This document shows, one piece after another, positions 9,201 to 13,635 of a DNA stretch of 13,635 nt. The DNA is from Treponema sp. (GTDB lineage: Bacteria; Spirochaetota; Spirochaetia; Treponematales; Breznakiellaceae). The position numbers and the translations under genes were made by a program. The notes under the pieces were generated by a model. It searched no databases. It worked only from the letters and a program-made list of their open reading frames with translations, and was not told the DNA's origin. The stretch is taken from positions 1 through 13,635 of the forward strand of contig JAISAK010000123.1 in NCBI GenBank assembly GCA_031266695.1. The letters run 5' to 3'. Every line of letters starts with the position of its first letter. Within the stretch, counting starts at the first letter, position 1.

Positions 9201-9379
9201 GCAAGAACCCGCCCGCTTTCCACATGGGAGCCTGAAAAAGCGGTAACCGAACCGCTTTTTTCCGCGGAACCCCTGCCGGAACAAGCGGCAAAAATCACCG
9301 CGATAACTATAACAAAACCGGCACGAATAAAACGCCTTTCCCGAAGGGGAGCGCAAAACCCTTTTTTCGTGCTTTTCAT
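3236..9379 (-). CDS. Bacterial alpha-2-macroglobulin, thioester-containing lipoprotein
   Basis: A 2047-residue giant, about 400 longer than E. coli YfhM/ECAM. This family traps or inactivates foreign proteases in the periplasm. A basic N terminus and hydrophobic stretch end in the lipobox F-A-A-C with Cys33, so it is a lipoprotein. Order: N-terminal MG-like domains (about 90-430); the MG2 signature F-T-D-R-G-L-Y-R-P-G-E-T-V at 675-687; a bait-region domain around 1090-1170 (V-P-D-K-Q-S-Y-A-P-G-E-T-A); the A2M core beginning F-R-P-T-A-V-F-E-P-C-L-V-T at 1312 and L-P-D-S-L-T-T-Y-R; the thioester domain with Y-G-C-L-E-Q (Cys1539, Gln1542); and a C-terminal receptor-domain-like end with P-P-A-S-A-E-C-M-Y and F-G-R-S-A-G. 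Gly/Ser/Ala-rich stretches occur near 612-640 and 921-940. The ATG at 9379 has GGGGAG (9392-9387), spacing 7. It lies 52 bp after modC, and no pbpC is adjacent. Confidence 0.95.
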   Translation of the reverse strand: MKSTKKGFCAPLRERRFIRAGFVIVIAVIFAACSGRGSAEKSGSVTAFSGSHVESGRVLAELASYRIAYYEPVPGGIEGGGVQESDAPLVMADFGPRDELPPEIKKPSIYVVFSQPVVPLAKLGEPIRESAGLFTIEPPLAGTYRWYGTKLLSFEPDAEFLPQQRYTIGISGKIKSLGGKSLQGEKSFSFETERLSVLSWELGRGDYWVSRQNVHPGDGKYIRMIFSWPVNLEEIAGWLEVRAAGKTWPFALSRLEKIDEKRYRPEQGVLLAVGGELPLDTEVTMILKEGARSEAGWLGAKEARSWNYHTLLPFRYEELSVRSYSSPRTEEGDSIPLSLHFNQNVDPEGAEKYFSIEGLPALKKENIHVYGNTVVINRMPLEYQKNYTLRISGNLRDLYGRVLGGDIQDTARVGEANSYVFILNQGSRTLEAGFPPKIVWEAQNPVSLRRMVSAARSPYERFSGALETMEPSLFPANSKRYFMEDLSPFLNAAGRGTASLRWDYQTRSRWQKGKIDSGEAWLTVQITDIGITIRYAYNMVLVWANHISDGTPAAGARVELLEGEKTVLEGRADNQGLAVFEFPDDDFASRFTQPKTGRGSDNSAAGFRVRVSEEQAGRGASGGARGTDSAGFDAEDSGDRAEFIPNDSHNLWRFSIEATSNPFTVERQRPVIFLFTDRGLYRPGETVSFRGIDRNLNHGIYEACEGPYDIEVSAGTYQAPVIARLGDNTTENGGFYGSFTLPEKLDPGEYRIYYRRGGPAAQQEARTQIGFTVANFERLRFEGSLKFPDVTFFQGERLSAGLSASYLAGGGLSGAPYTWYWTREPSGFNPGGAWSHWRFGPELNDSRYYVGSGEGFLGPDGSAEISQETGADGIEGAAYRYRLEASVQDPARQEIASRAAALVHPASFYIAARLDSGTVRNAASAGAASGSGGAGGGGESRAPFAASSPPAYFLAAGKPASLSWALVSPEGGAGLPRAGGGLTLQLIRHEWKQARQAGVGGRINLVWERVEETVEEKTFSFKAGRNPQEGSGGGNDGGQLREADFISGVFNFTPGKSGQWEVRLQSRDQQDRRAATRFRFYVSGAGWVRWGSDDVDAVSLVPDKQSYAPGETARLLVRSPLEKGKYLLTLEREGILSRRIIELEGSALTVDIPVEESWVPVVYAAISSYTVRSGPPENTYYEPDLDKPRGIFGVTPIFVDNESRHYRIEIEPSKVAYRPAEQAEVKLKVSLNGRPAPGTEVTFMAVDRGVVDLIDYHVPDPAAFFYDPANFPLGVRGADSRSLLIDPVTYALSDLQGGDNEGESKIEERKDFRPTAVFEPCLVTGSDGTVTVKFGLPDSLTTYRCTALAVGLRDFGIEERDLRVSAPLTALAALPRKLRWRDTGTVSLILTNLENETVEARVSLAAAGVSGGAPGLWDSVLEVEGPDSRILQIKPGASEEVRFPVAAVGAGEAQLTFTLRSPGLNERIIRTISVDRPTLAETVTTIGSLGSGDAFVEEGMVLPSLVPEGTGSVTVTLSASRLAALREAVGYLLDYPYGCLEQRTARILPLIAFGDHLEAFSLESPVKNPGQLVEDELARLAGYQLGDGSFPYWPGGGSGDVFVSLRIAHIAALAKRKGLTLPPELNTGRMLSYLAGSENAKRLFSRDPFLKGYSLWVRAMHGERLGAETSEFLRRGDELGIAGWGFAGLAALESGQRDLAASARDRVRRFIRPGARSLDLTDTYERRGNYWGYDTDRYALALMLFNALSPGDDMTTRLAASLIERQRRGVWNNTASSFWAVLAFGMIGDIEAAEWKAAGADSPERGAAANGAGLSGTRPLAAKVSLGGAPLLDAEFGSYGGTPVSFSKTFAEAPIRDFDRDTLLPLRIERSGPARLYYTASLRYGIPAELAGARDEGLGVFVETFDSAGLPVTTGRLVPGKTYTRSLTLSSSRDRTYVALRAPVPSGAEIIDAAFVTSSSAAPPAEDSGDGQEDYYAREYDRQEPRRFIMDDEIRFHWDFFRAGKGEVEFRFRAVMPGVYPTPPASAECMYEEEIFGRSAGELIRIE

Positions 9380-9431
9380 TTATACACTCCCCGGCGGCTT
9401 CCGCGGCCGGCGCCGTTTCGGAGCTGAAAAA

Positions 9432-10487
9432 TTACCGCAGCAACAGCAAGGCCTCGGGCGGAACAAAAAGCCGCTCTTGGATCTCATTATACTCCAGGTA
9501 TTTGCTGTATTTCCACCACAATTCGCCTTTTTCTTCCGGGTTCCGGGCGTCGGCATTGGTAAAGAGAGTTACCTGTTCAAAGGGTTCTTCCTGGCGCTGT
9601 TTTACCGAAAGGCGTATTTCGTTAAAGCCCTCTCCGCGGGAAGGGAGAAAATCGTGGGCGCGGATTCCCACATGGCTAAAGCCGCTTCCGACAGGAACCA
9701 CGGTGCGGAGACCGAGGCCCCAGTCCAGCGCAAAGATTTCCCGTTCACCGGTAACACGGATGGGGGAGATATTCTTGCAGCCGGTAATCCGCGCGGCCTC
9801 GACCGTGCCGGGATTCGCAAAGAGATCGACGGTCTTGCCTTTACCGATAACCCGGCCCCGGTCCATTACCAGAGTTTCGCCGCAAAGTTTGTAAACCTCG
9901 TCCCGGCTGTGGGTTACCATGACAATGTCCCGCCGGGATTTCAGCAGTTCCGGAAGCTGAAGCTGCATCTGTTCCCGCAGATTCGTGTCCAGCGCCGAAA
10001 AAGGCTCGTCCAGCAGAATCACATCGGGTTCGCGGATAAGCATACGGGCAAGGGCTGTCCGCTGCTGCTGCCCGCCCGAAAGCTGATTCGGCAGCCGCCG
10101 CTCAAGCCCCGAAAGGCCGAATCGTTCAATAAAAACCTGCGCCCTGCGGCGGGCTTCTTCTTTTGCGGCGGGGAGGCCGGCGATGATGTTTTCCTGTACC
10201 GTCATGCGGGGAAAGAGGGCGTAGTTTTGAAATAAATACCCCACGCGGCGTACCTGGGGTTTGAGATTGATCTTTTTCGCGGAATCAAAAAACACGCGCC
10301 CCTTTGCCGAAATGTGCCCCTCGTCGGGAGTCTCAATACCGGCGATGCATTTGAGGGTCATGCTCTTGCCGCTGCCGGAAGCGCCGAGTATGCCCAGGCA
10401 GTCCGTATCCCCATCACCGGTTTCGAATTCCGTTTCCAGGGTAAAAGAACGGCTCAGAATTTTGCGGATAGAAACCTTGAGGCTCAC
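9432..10487 (-). CDS. modC: Molybdate ABC transporter ATP-binding protein
   Basis: A 351-residue cytoplasmic ATPase energising molybdate (or tungstate) import through ModB. Walker A is G-A-S-G-S-G-K-S at residues 35-42; the Q-loop is Y-L-F-Q-N-Y-A-L-F-P-R; the signature L-S-G-G-Q-Q-Q-R is followed by Walker B V-I-L-L-D-E-P-F-S-A-L-D and the switch His in M-V-T-H-S-R-D-E. The C-terminal third (after I-T-G-C-K-N-I-S) carries A-L-D-W-G and G-I-R-A-H-D-F and ends in P-P-E-A-L-L-L-L, the regulatory extension I associate with Firmicutes-like ModC proteins rather than the two Mop domains of E. coli. The GTG at 10487 overlaps the modB stop as GTGA and has AGGA 9 nt upstream. The same frame stays open to 10763, but that extension runs through modB and has no ModC resemblance. 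Confidence 0.92.
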   Translation of the reverse strand: MSLKVSIRKILSRSFTLETEFETGDGDTDCLGILGASGSGKSMTLKCIAGIETPDEGHISAKGRVFFDSAKKINLKPQVRRVGYLFQNYALFPRMTVQENIIAGLPAAKEEARRRAQVFIERFGLSGLERRLPNQLSGGQQQRTALARMLIREPDVILLDEPFSALDTNLREQMQLQLPELLKSRRDIVMVTHSRDEVYKLCGETLVMDRGRVIGKGKTVDLFANPGTVEAARITGCKNISPIRVTGEREIFALDWGLGLRTVVPVGSGFSHVGIRAHDFLPSRGEGFNEIRLSVKQRQEEPFEQVTLFTNADARNPEEKGELWWKYSKYLEYNEIQERLFVPPEALLLLR

Positions 10488-11149
10488 CTTTTGTTTTCCT
10501 GGGCGGTGAAGTAGTTCATCAGGGCTACTACGACAAACGAAAAAATTACAATAAGGAGCACGTAATTGTAGGCCCTGTCCATGTTCCCCGCGGAAACTTC
10601 GGAATAAATCGCCAGGGGCAGGGTACGGGTTTTGCCCGCGATGTTTCCCGCAATCATGGCGGTAGCGCCGAACTCGCCAAGACCCCGGGCAAAGGCCAGC
10701 ACCATGCCGCCGGCTATCCCCGGCAGGGCTGTGGGAAGGCTTACCTTCAGGAAAATTGTCCACTCGGACATTCCCAGGGTGCGGGCGGCGTAGATAAGGT
10801 TGGGGTCTACCTGCTCCAGCGCGCCCCGGCTTGAACGGTACATCAGGGGAAAGGAAATTGCCGCGGCGGCAAGTACGGTGGCCGACCAGGAGAAGGCGAT
10901 TTTTACGCTGAAAAAATCAAGAAGGAATTTCCCCACCGGCCCCCGTACCCCGAAAATGTAGAGCAGGAAGAAACCCGCCACCGTCGGCGGCAGTACCAGC
11001 GGCAGGGTGAAGATTCCGTCAAGGATCATCCTCAATTCCCTGCTTCTGGTATCCGCGACAAGTTTTGCCAAAAAAAGTCCGAAGAAAAAGGTTATCACTA
11101 TGGAAACCGAAGCGGTTCTCAGGGAGATCAAAATCGGTGAAAGATCCGT
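10484..11149 (-). CDS. modB: Molybdate ABC transporter permease, probably with an ACG start codon
   Basis: Inner-membrane permease of the molybdate importer: about five or six hydrophobic helices, the EAA loop (E-Q-V-D-P-N-L-I-Y-A-A-R-T-L-G-M-S) that docks on ModC, and the family segment E-F-G-A-T-A-M-I-A-G-N. The first conventional start is TTG at 11131 (215 residues), but it lies 23 nt from the only good Shine-Dalgarno, AAGGAGG (11161-11155), and would remove residues typical of the ModB N terminus. An in-frame ACG at 11149-11147, 5 nt from that site, gives (M)-D-L-S-P-I-L-I-S-L-R-T-A and 221 residues. Either ACG is used or an ATG has mutated. An in-frame TAA lies further upstream. modC overlaps the stop. 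modA is not visible on either side. Confidence 0.9.
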   Translation of the reverse strand, partial: TDLSPILISLRTASVSIVITFFFGLFLAKLVADTRSRELRMILDGIFTLPLVLPPTVAGFFLLYIFGVRGPVGKFLLDFFSVKIAFSWSATVLAAAAISFPLMYRSSRGALEQVDPNLIYAARTLGMSEWTIFLKVSLPTALPGIAGGMVLAFARGLGEFGATAMIAGNIAGKTRTLPLAIYSEVSAGNMDRAYNYVLLIVIFSFVVVALMNYFTAQENKR

Positions 11150-11153
11150 AAGG

Positions 11154-11161
11154 CCCTCCTT
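11154..11161 (-). promoter_or_regulatory. Shine-Dalgarno of modB, 5 nt before an in-frame ACG
   Basis: AAGGAGGG read leftward. Its distance to the ACG at 11149 is ideal, and its distance to the TTG at 11131 is too long. It therefore argues that initiation is at, or ancestrally was at, 11149. Confidence 0.7.
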
Positions 11162-11189
11162 CGGAAGAATTTCTGTTTACGGCTTACTT

Positions 11190-11227
11190 GAGCTTGTTCC
11201 AAAACTCGGTTAGTTTTGGACAAGCTC
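11190..11227. repeat. Strong hairpin 1 in the modB leader
   Basis: Inverted repeat: 17-nt arm at 11190-11206 (GAGCTTGTTCCAAAACT) and 16-nt arm at 11212-11227, with 16 pairs, one bulged T and a 5-nt loop. Its TTCCAAAACT core recurs in hairpin 3, suggesting a repeat family. It is not followed by a T-run on either strand. Confidence 0.75.
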
Positions 11228-11230
11228 TTC

Positions 11231-11272
11231 GAAAAACCGGTCAAATCGGACTAAAGTCCGGCCCGGTTTTTC
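11231..11272. terminator. Terminator-like hairpin 2 (bidirectional form)
   Basis: GAAAAACCGG (11231-11240) pairs with CCGGTTTTTC (11263-11272), with an inner GGACT-AA-AGTCC stem (11248-11259). A G/C stem flanked by an A-run and a T-run is the form of a bidirectional intrinsic terminator. For leftward transcription it lies between the presumed promoter and modB, so it could act as an attenuator. The T-tract is paired with the A-tract, so termination strength is uncertain. Confidence 0.5.
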
Positions 11273-11288
11273 TGTTAAATCTAAGGAA

Positions 11289-11319
11289 GCTGTTCCAAAA
11301 ACTGAAGTTTTGGAACAGC
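11289..11319. repeat. Strong hairpin 3 in the modB leader
   Basis: A perfect 12-bp inverted repeat, GCTGTTCCAAAA (11289-11300) with TTTTGGAACAGC (11308-11319), and a 7-nt loop. It shares the GTTCCAAAA core with hairpin 1. Confidence 0.75.
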
Positions 11320-11331
11320 CTCATCTTAAAA

Positions 11332-11360
11332 AAAATAACAAAAACCGTGGATTTGGTCAA
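11332..11360 (-). promoter_or_regulatory. Putative sigma70 promoter of modBC
   Basis: Leftward TTGACC (11360-11355), exactly 17 nt, then TATTTT (11337-11332). Transcription would begin near 11325, giving a leader of about 175 nt that contains the three hairpins before modB. Inferred from consensus and position. Confidence 0.45.
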
Positions 11361-11416
11361 TAGGGTAAATAGCAAAATACATTCAAGGTAAGATTTTATA
11401 CCCCAAGCATCACGAA

Positions 11417-11458
11417 ATGAAAACAGGATATTCCACCGCGGGAGCGCCAAAGCCACCA
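11417..11458 (+). repeat. Peptide-coding repeat, copy A (direct)
   Basis: Begins ATG AAA and reads M-K-T-G-Y-S-T-A-G-A-P-K-P-P; the frame stays open to 11647 (76 residues) but the later part runs through copy B in another phase and looks non-coding. Copy A is related to copies B and C through a shared CCGCGGG-x-x-x-x-CCAAAGCC core. No Shine-Dalgarno is seen before the ATG. Roughly 11361-11416 holds no other recognisable feature. Confidence 0.6.
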
Positions 11459-11519
11459 GGCCTCTTCCCCATCGTAAAAAATACATGCAAAGTAATAAGT
11501 CCTGCCTCTTGCGCCAAGA

Positions 11520-11564
11520 ATGAAAGGAATATTTTCCCCCGCGGGCGTACCAAAGCCGTCGTGA
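11520..11564 (+). repeat. Peptide-coding repeat, copy B (direct)
   Basis: Begins ATG AAA and encodes M-K-G-I-F-S-P-A-G-V-P-K-P-S, ending at TGA (11562-11564). The 20 bp at 11539-11558 is a perfect inverted match to 11615-11634 in copy C. Only a weak AAGA precedes the ATG. Copies A and B are 103 bp apart, start to start. Confidence 0.65.
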
Positions 11565-11573
11565 ACGACTCTG

Positions 11574-11597
11574 GAATTCCCCGCCGAAGGCGGATTC
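11574..11597. repeat. Small hairpin between repeat copies B and C
   Basis: CCGCC-GAA-GGCGG (11581-11593) with outer GAAT/ATTC (11574-11577 and 11594-11597) and a 3-nt bulge. It has no T-run, so it is not an obvious terminator. It sits in the loop of the larger B/C inverted repeat. Confidence 0.5.
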
Positions 11598-11653
11598 TAC
11601 AGGTAAGTGAATGGCGGCTTTGGTACGCCCGCGGTAGAGACCATTAATTTCAT
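11597..11653 (-). repeat. Peptide-coding repeat, copy C (inverted)
   Basis: Read leftward it begins ATG AAA and encodes M-K-L-M-V-S-T-A-G-V-P-K-P-P-F-T-Y-L, ending at TAG (11599-11597). AGGGA lies immediately before the ATG, rather too close for a good ribosome site. The same frame is open upstream to 11809, but that part is antisense to the MFS gene. Copies B and C face each other with a loop of 56 bp between their 20-bp perfect arms. Confidence 0.65.
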
Positions 11654-11678
11654 TCCCTGGTGCCTGGGGTATGATATC

Positions 11679-11706
11679 TTACCTTGTATGTATTTTAAGG
11701 TATACT
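11679..11706 (+). promoter_or_regulatory. Weak candidate promoter of the MFS-deoD operon
   Basis: TATACT (11701-11706) is a good -10, with TTACCT (11679-11684) 16 nt upstream as a poor -35. It lies about 20 bp before the MFS start codon, which would leave a very short leader containing the Shine-Dalgarno. Confidence 0.3.
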
Positions 11707-11726
11707 GCGGCAGGAGGGTAGAATTT

Positions 11727-13010
11727 ATGGTCGATGCGCCGCCGGAAAAAGACGGATTCCGAAAATACCTGGGGCTTACTTTTCTTATCGGATTCGGGTT
11801 TTTCACCATGGGAATGATGGATCCCCTGTATGATACCTATATTCCCCTGTTTTTAAGGTCCTATGTAAGCTCCAATGCCCTTGTCGGGGGTATTATGACC
11901 CTGGACAATATCCTTCAATTACTGCTGATTCCCGTTGTTTCCGTGTGGTCCGACAGGACAAGAACCCGGATTGGCCGCCGAATGCCTTTTATCGTGGTGA
12001 TGCTGCCCCTTTCCGCGGTTTTGTTCAGCCTAATTCCCCCTTTGGCGGGCCTTTCCCTGTCCGCGCTGATTGGGATCATCTTTCTTTTCAACATTCTGAA
12101 GACTTCGGTTCGGGGGCCGGTGGTTGCCCTGATGCCCGATACCATTCCCGGAGACTACCGTTCCGAGGCAAACGGGGTTATCAATATGATGGGCGGCCTT
12201 GGCCTTATATTCAGCACCCTGATTTTAACCCGTTTTGTCGGCCTTGCGGGGCTGCCGGCTTTTTTCCCGCCCACGGCGCCGCCTTTTTTGATTTCGTCGG
12301 CCTGCATATTCATCGCGGTCATAATTCTCCTTCTTTTTTTCAGAGAGAAGCTCCCAAAAAATTCCGAAGGTGAAGCGAAAATCCCGGTTTTTGCGTCAAT
12401 TAAGCAGGTTTTTAGCAGCGGGGATTCCAGCGTGACGCGGATTCTCTTTTCCCTTTTTCTCTGGTTTACCGCTTACGAGGGAGTCAAGCCTTTTTTGGGG
12501 TTATATATGGTAGAGGCAATGGGGGTTCCCGAGGGAAATGCCGCCCTTGCCCAGGGTGTGGCGGGTATTTCCAGCGTTCTTATGGCGGTTCCCGCGGGAT
12601 ACCTGGCCCACAAATTGGGAAGGCGCCGTTTTATCCGCCTGAGCCTTGTCCTGCTTGCCCTTGTCCTTTTTTTGATCCCCTGCGGCGGCTTTTTCGGCGC
12701 AAGGGCGGGAATCGGCGCTTCCGGAGCGCTTCTTCTCTTTTTGCTCCTGATGTTTCTCTACGGAGTGGTCTGGATTGGCGTGGTGGTTAATTCTTTCCCC
12801 ATGCTCTGGCAGATGGCAAGTTTCGGAACTATGGGAATTTACACGGGCCTGTACTATACTTTTAGTCAGGGGGCCGCCATTCTTGCCCCTCCGATAACGG
12901 GGATCATTATCGACCTGGCCGGCTACGGAGGGATATTCATCTTTGGCGGAATTTGTATGCTCGCCGCCTGGCTGGTTATGGGCGGCGTCAGATCGGGTGA
13001 GCCGGGTTGA
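11727..13010 (+). CDS. MFS transporter, SLC45-like (probable sugar or nucleoside:cation symporter)
   Basis: A 427-residue inner-membrane carrier with about 12 hydrophobic helices in two halves. The loop between helices 2 and 3 carries [13 protein letters not shown], the doubled MFS motif A typical of SLC45/sucrose-type carriers; the equivalent loop in the second half is A-H-K-L-G-R-R-R-F. An early D-P-L-Y-D-T-Y-I-P segment precedes it. Helix VI is followed by a hydrophilic central loop ([14 protein letters not shown]). The ATG at 11727 has AGGAGGG (11712-11718), 8 nt upstream. The frame is open back to 11607, but that part lies in the repeats and has no ribosome site. deoD follows after 10 bp, which hints at a nucleoside or ribose-containing substrate; the family itself would suggest a sugar. 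Confidence 0.88.
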   Translation: MVDAPPEKDGFRKYLGLTFLIGFGFFTMGMMDPLYDTYIPLFLRSYVSSNALVGGIMTLDNILQLLLIPVVSVWSDRTRTRIGRRMPFIVVMLPLSAVLFSLIPPLAGLSLSALIGIIFLFNILKTSVRGPVVALMPDTIPGDYRSEANGVINMMGGLGLIFSTLILTRFVGLAGLPAFFPPTAPPFLISSACIFIAVIILLLFFREKLPKNSEGEAKIPVFASIKQVFSSGDSSVTRILFSLFLWFTAYEGVKPFLGLYMVEAMGVPEGNAALAQGVAGISSVLMAVPAGYLAHKLGRRRFIRLSLVLLALVLFLIPCGGFFGARAGIGASGALLLFLLLMFLYGVVWIGVVVNSFPMLWQMASFGTMGIYTGLYYTFSQGAAILAPPITGIIIDLAGYGGIFIFGGICMLAAWLVMGGVRSGEPG

Positions 13011-13020
13011 GGGGGAGTTT

Positions 13021-13635
13021 ATGTCAACACACATTGCGGCAAAACAGGGCGAAATCGCGGAGACTATCCTGCTTCCGGGGGATCCGCTGCGGGCCAAATT
13101 TATCGCGGAGACTTATCTGGCGAACCCGGTACAGTATACGGAGGTGCGGAACATCCTGGGCTACACCGGAATCTACCGGGGCAAAAAAATATCGGTTCAG
13201 GGGACAGGGATGGGGATTCCCTCGATTTCGATTTACGTGAACGAGCTTTTTCGGGATTACGGGGTAAAGCGGGCAATCCGCATCGGAACCGCCGGGGCCC
13301 TGCAGGAACAGGTGAAAATCCGCGATCTGGTAATTGCCATGTCGGCCTGCACTGATTCGGGTGCCAACAATATCCGCTTTGGCGGCAGGAACTACGCCCC
13401 CACAGCCTCCTTCGGCCTTCTCAAACGGGCCTATGAAATCGCCGCCGTCAAAGGCTGGGACCCCAAGGTCGGCCCCGTGGTCTCTTCGGATATGTTCTAC
13501 ACCGAAGATCCGGAGGAGTGGAAGATCTGGGCGAAATTCGGCTGCCTTGCGCAGGAAATGGAGAGTGCCGAGCTCTACACCCTGGCCGCAAAATACGGCC
13601 GCGAAGCTCTGGGCATACTTACCATTTCCGATCAC
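13021..13635 (+). CDS. deoD: Purine nucleoside phosphorylase, DeoD type (3' end beyond window)
   Basis: The first 205 residues of a protein whose E. coli homologue has 239. It phosphorolyses purine (deoxy)ribonucleosides to the free base and (deoxy)ribose 1-phosphate, as a cytoplasmic hexamer in purine salvage. Intact signatures: L-P-G-D-P-L-R-A-K with phosphate-loop Gly and Arg, the L-G-Y-T-G-x-Y-x-G-K-x-I-S-V strand, [17 protein letters not shown] (phosphate-binding Arg; Thr where E. coli has Ser), M-S-A-C-T-D-S, the Q-E-M-E-S-A-E ribose-binding Glu segment (M-E-M-E-A in E. coli is similar), and the catalytic Asp204 in S-D-H two residues before the window ends. GGGGGAG (13011-13017) precedes the ATG by only 3 nt. 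Probably co-transcribed with the MFS gene. Confidence 0.96.
   Translation, partial: MSTHIAAKQGEIAETILLPGDPLRAKFIAETYLANPVQYTEVRNILGYTGIYRGKKISVQGTGMGIPSISIYVNELFRDYGVKRAIRIGTAGALQEQVKIRDLVIAMSACTDSGANNIRFGGRNYAPTASFGLLKRAYEIAAVKGWDPKVGPVVSSDMFYTEDPEEWKIWAKFGCLAQEMESAELYTLAAKYGREALGILTISDH

Noticed and set aside
9369..10235. Rightward 288-codon frame opposite modC
   Set aside because: It is antisense to clear ABC ATPase motifs and shows no independent protein signature.
10488..10763. 92-codon N-terminal extension of modC
   Set aside because: It runs through modB in another phase, is low-quality in composition, and the GTG at 10487 with GTGA overlap fits ModC family length.
11184..11220. Leftward P-K-L-T-E-F-W-N-K-L-K stop just upstream of modB, considered as a modA C-terminal remnant
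   Set aside because: It falls entirely in hairpin 1, whose inverted-repeat structure explains the sequence; no ModA motif lies upstream.
11241..11486. Leftward 81-codon hydrophobic frame
   Set aside because: It crosses the hairpins, the putative promoter and repeat A; no ribosome site or family resemblance.
11607..11726. 40-codon N-terminal extension of the MFS gene
   Set aside because: It lies in the repeat region without a ribosome site; the ATG at 11727 has a strong one.
13024..13635. Leftward 203-codon frame opposite deoD
   Set aside because: It is antisense to unmistakable DeoD motifs and has no signature of its own.

Overview
The window looks like chromosome of a GC-rich-coding, Treponema-like spirochaete. 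This is inference, from the combination of an orphan OadB with a tiny OadG-like partner, a lipoprotein alpha-2-macroglobulin with a Phe-containing lipobox, an SLC45-type MFS carrier and hairpin-rich spacers. No rRNA or tRNA is present to confirm it. No complete insertion sequence, CRISPR array or rRNA/tRNA gene is visible.

Left part (1-1940) is visibly more AT-rich than the rest and reads as accessory DNA. It holds a SnoaL-like gene cut by an early stop codon and by the window edge, a nitroreductase (both leftward, one operon), a roughly 350-bp spacer packed with stem-loops, and a very AT-rich SAM-dependent methyltransferase. A divergent promoter region separates this from the next block.

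Central part: a rightward pair made of the Na+-pump decarboxylase beta subunit (oadB) and a 45-residue OadG-like membrane peptide runs tail-to-tail, with only 7 bp between, into a leftward unit modB-modC-alpha-2-macroglobulin. ModBC are the permease and ATPase of a molybdate importer; no modA is visible. The 2047-residue macroglobulin is a thioester-containing periplasmic lipoprotein, without the pbpC gene that often accompanies this family. modB has no ATG/GTG/TTG at the right distance from its Shine-Dalgarno sequence; an ACG sits there. Its probable promoter lies about 180 bp upstream, so the transcript would carry a leader with three strong hairpins, one of them terminator-like.

Right part: a 577-bp spacer carries those hairpins and three copies (two direct, one inverted) of a repeat of about 42 bp. 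Each copy starts with ATG AAA and encodes a peptide containing S-[TP]-A-G-[VA]-P-K-P; most differences inside the shared core are synonymous. This is the most unusual signal in the window. Then follow, rightward and closely spaced, an SLC45-like MFS transporter and deoD (purine nucleoside phosphorylase, truncated by the window end), suggesting uptake of a sugar or nucleoside linked to purine salvage.
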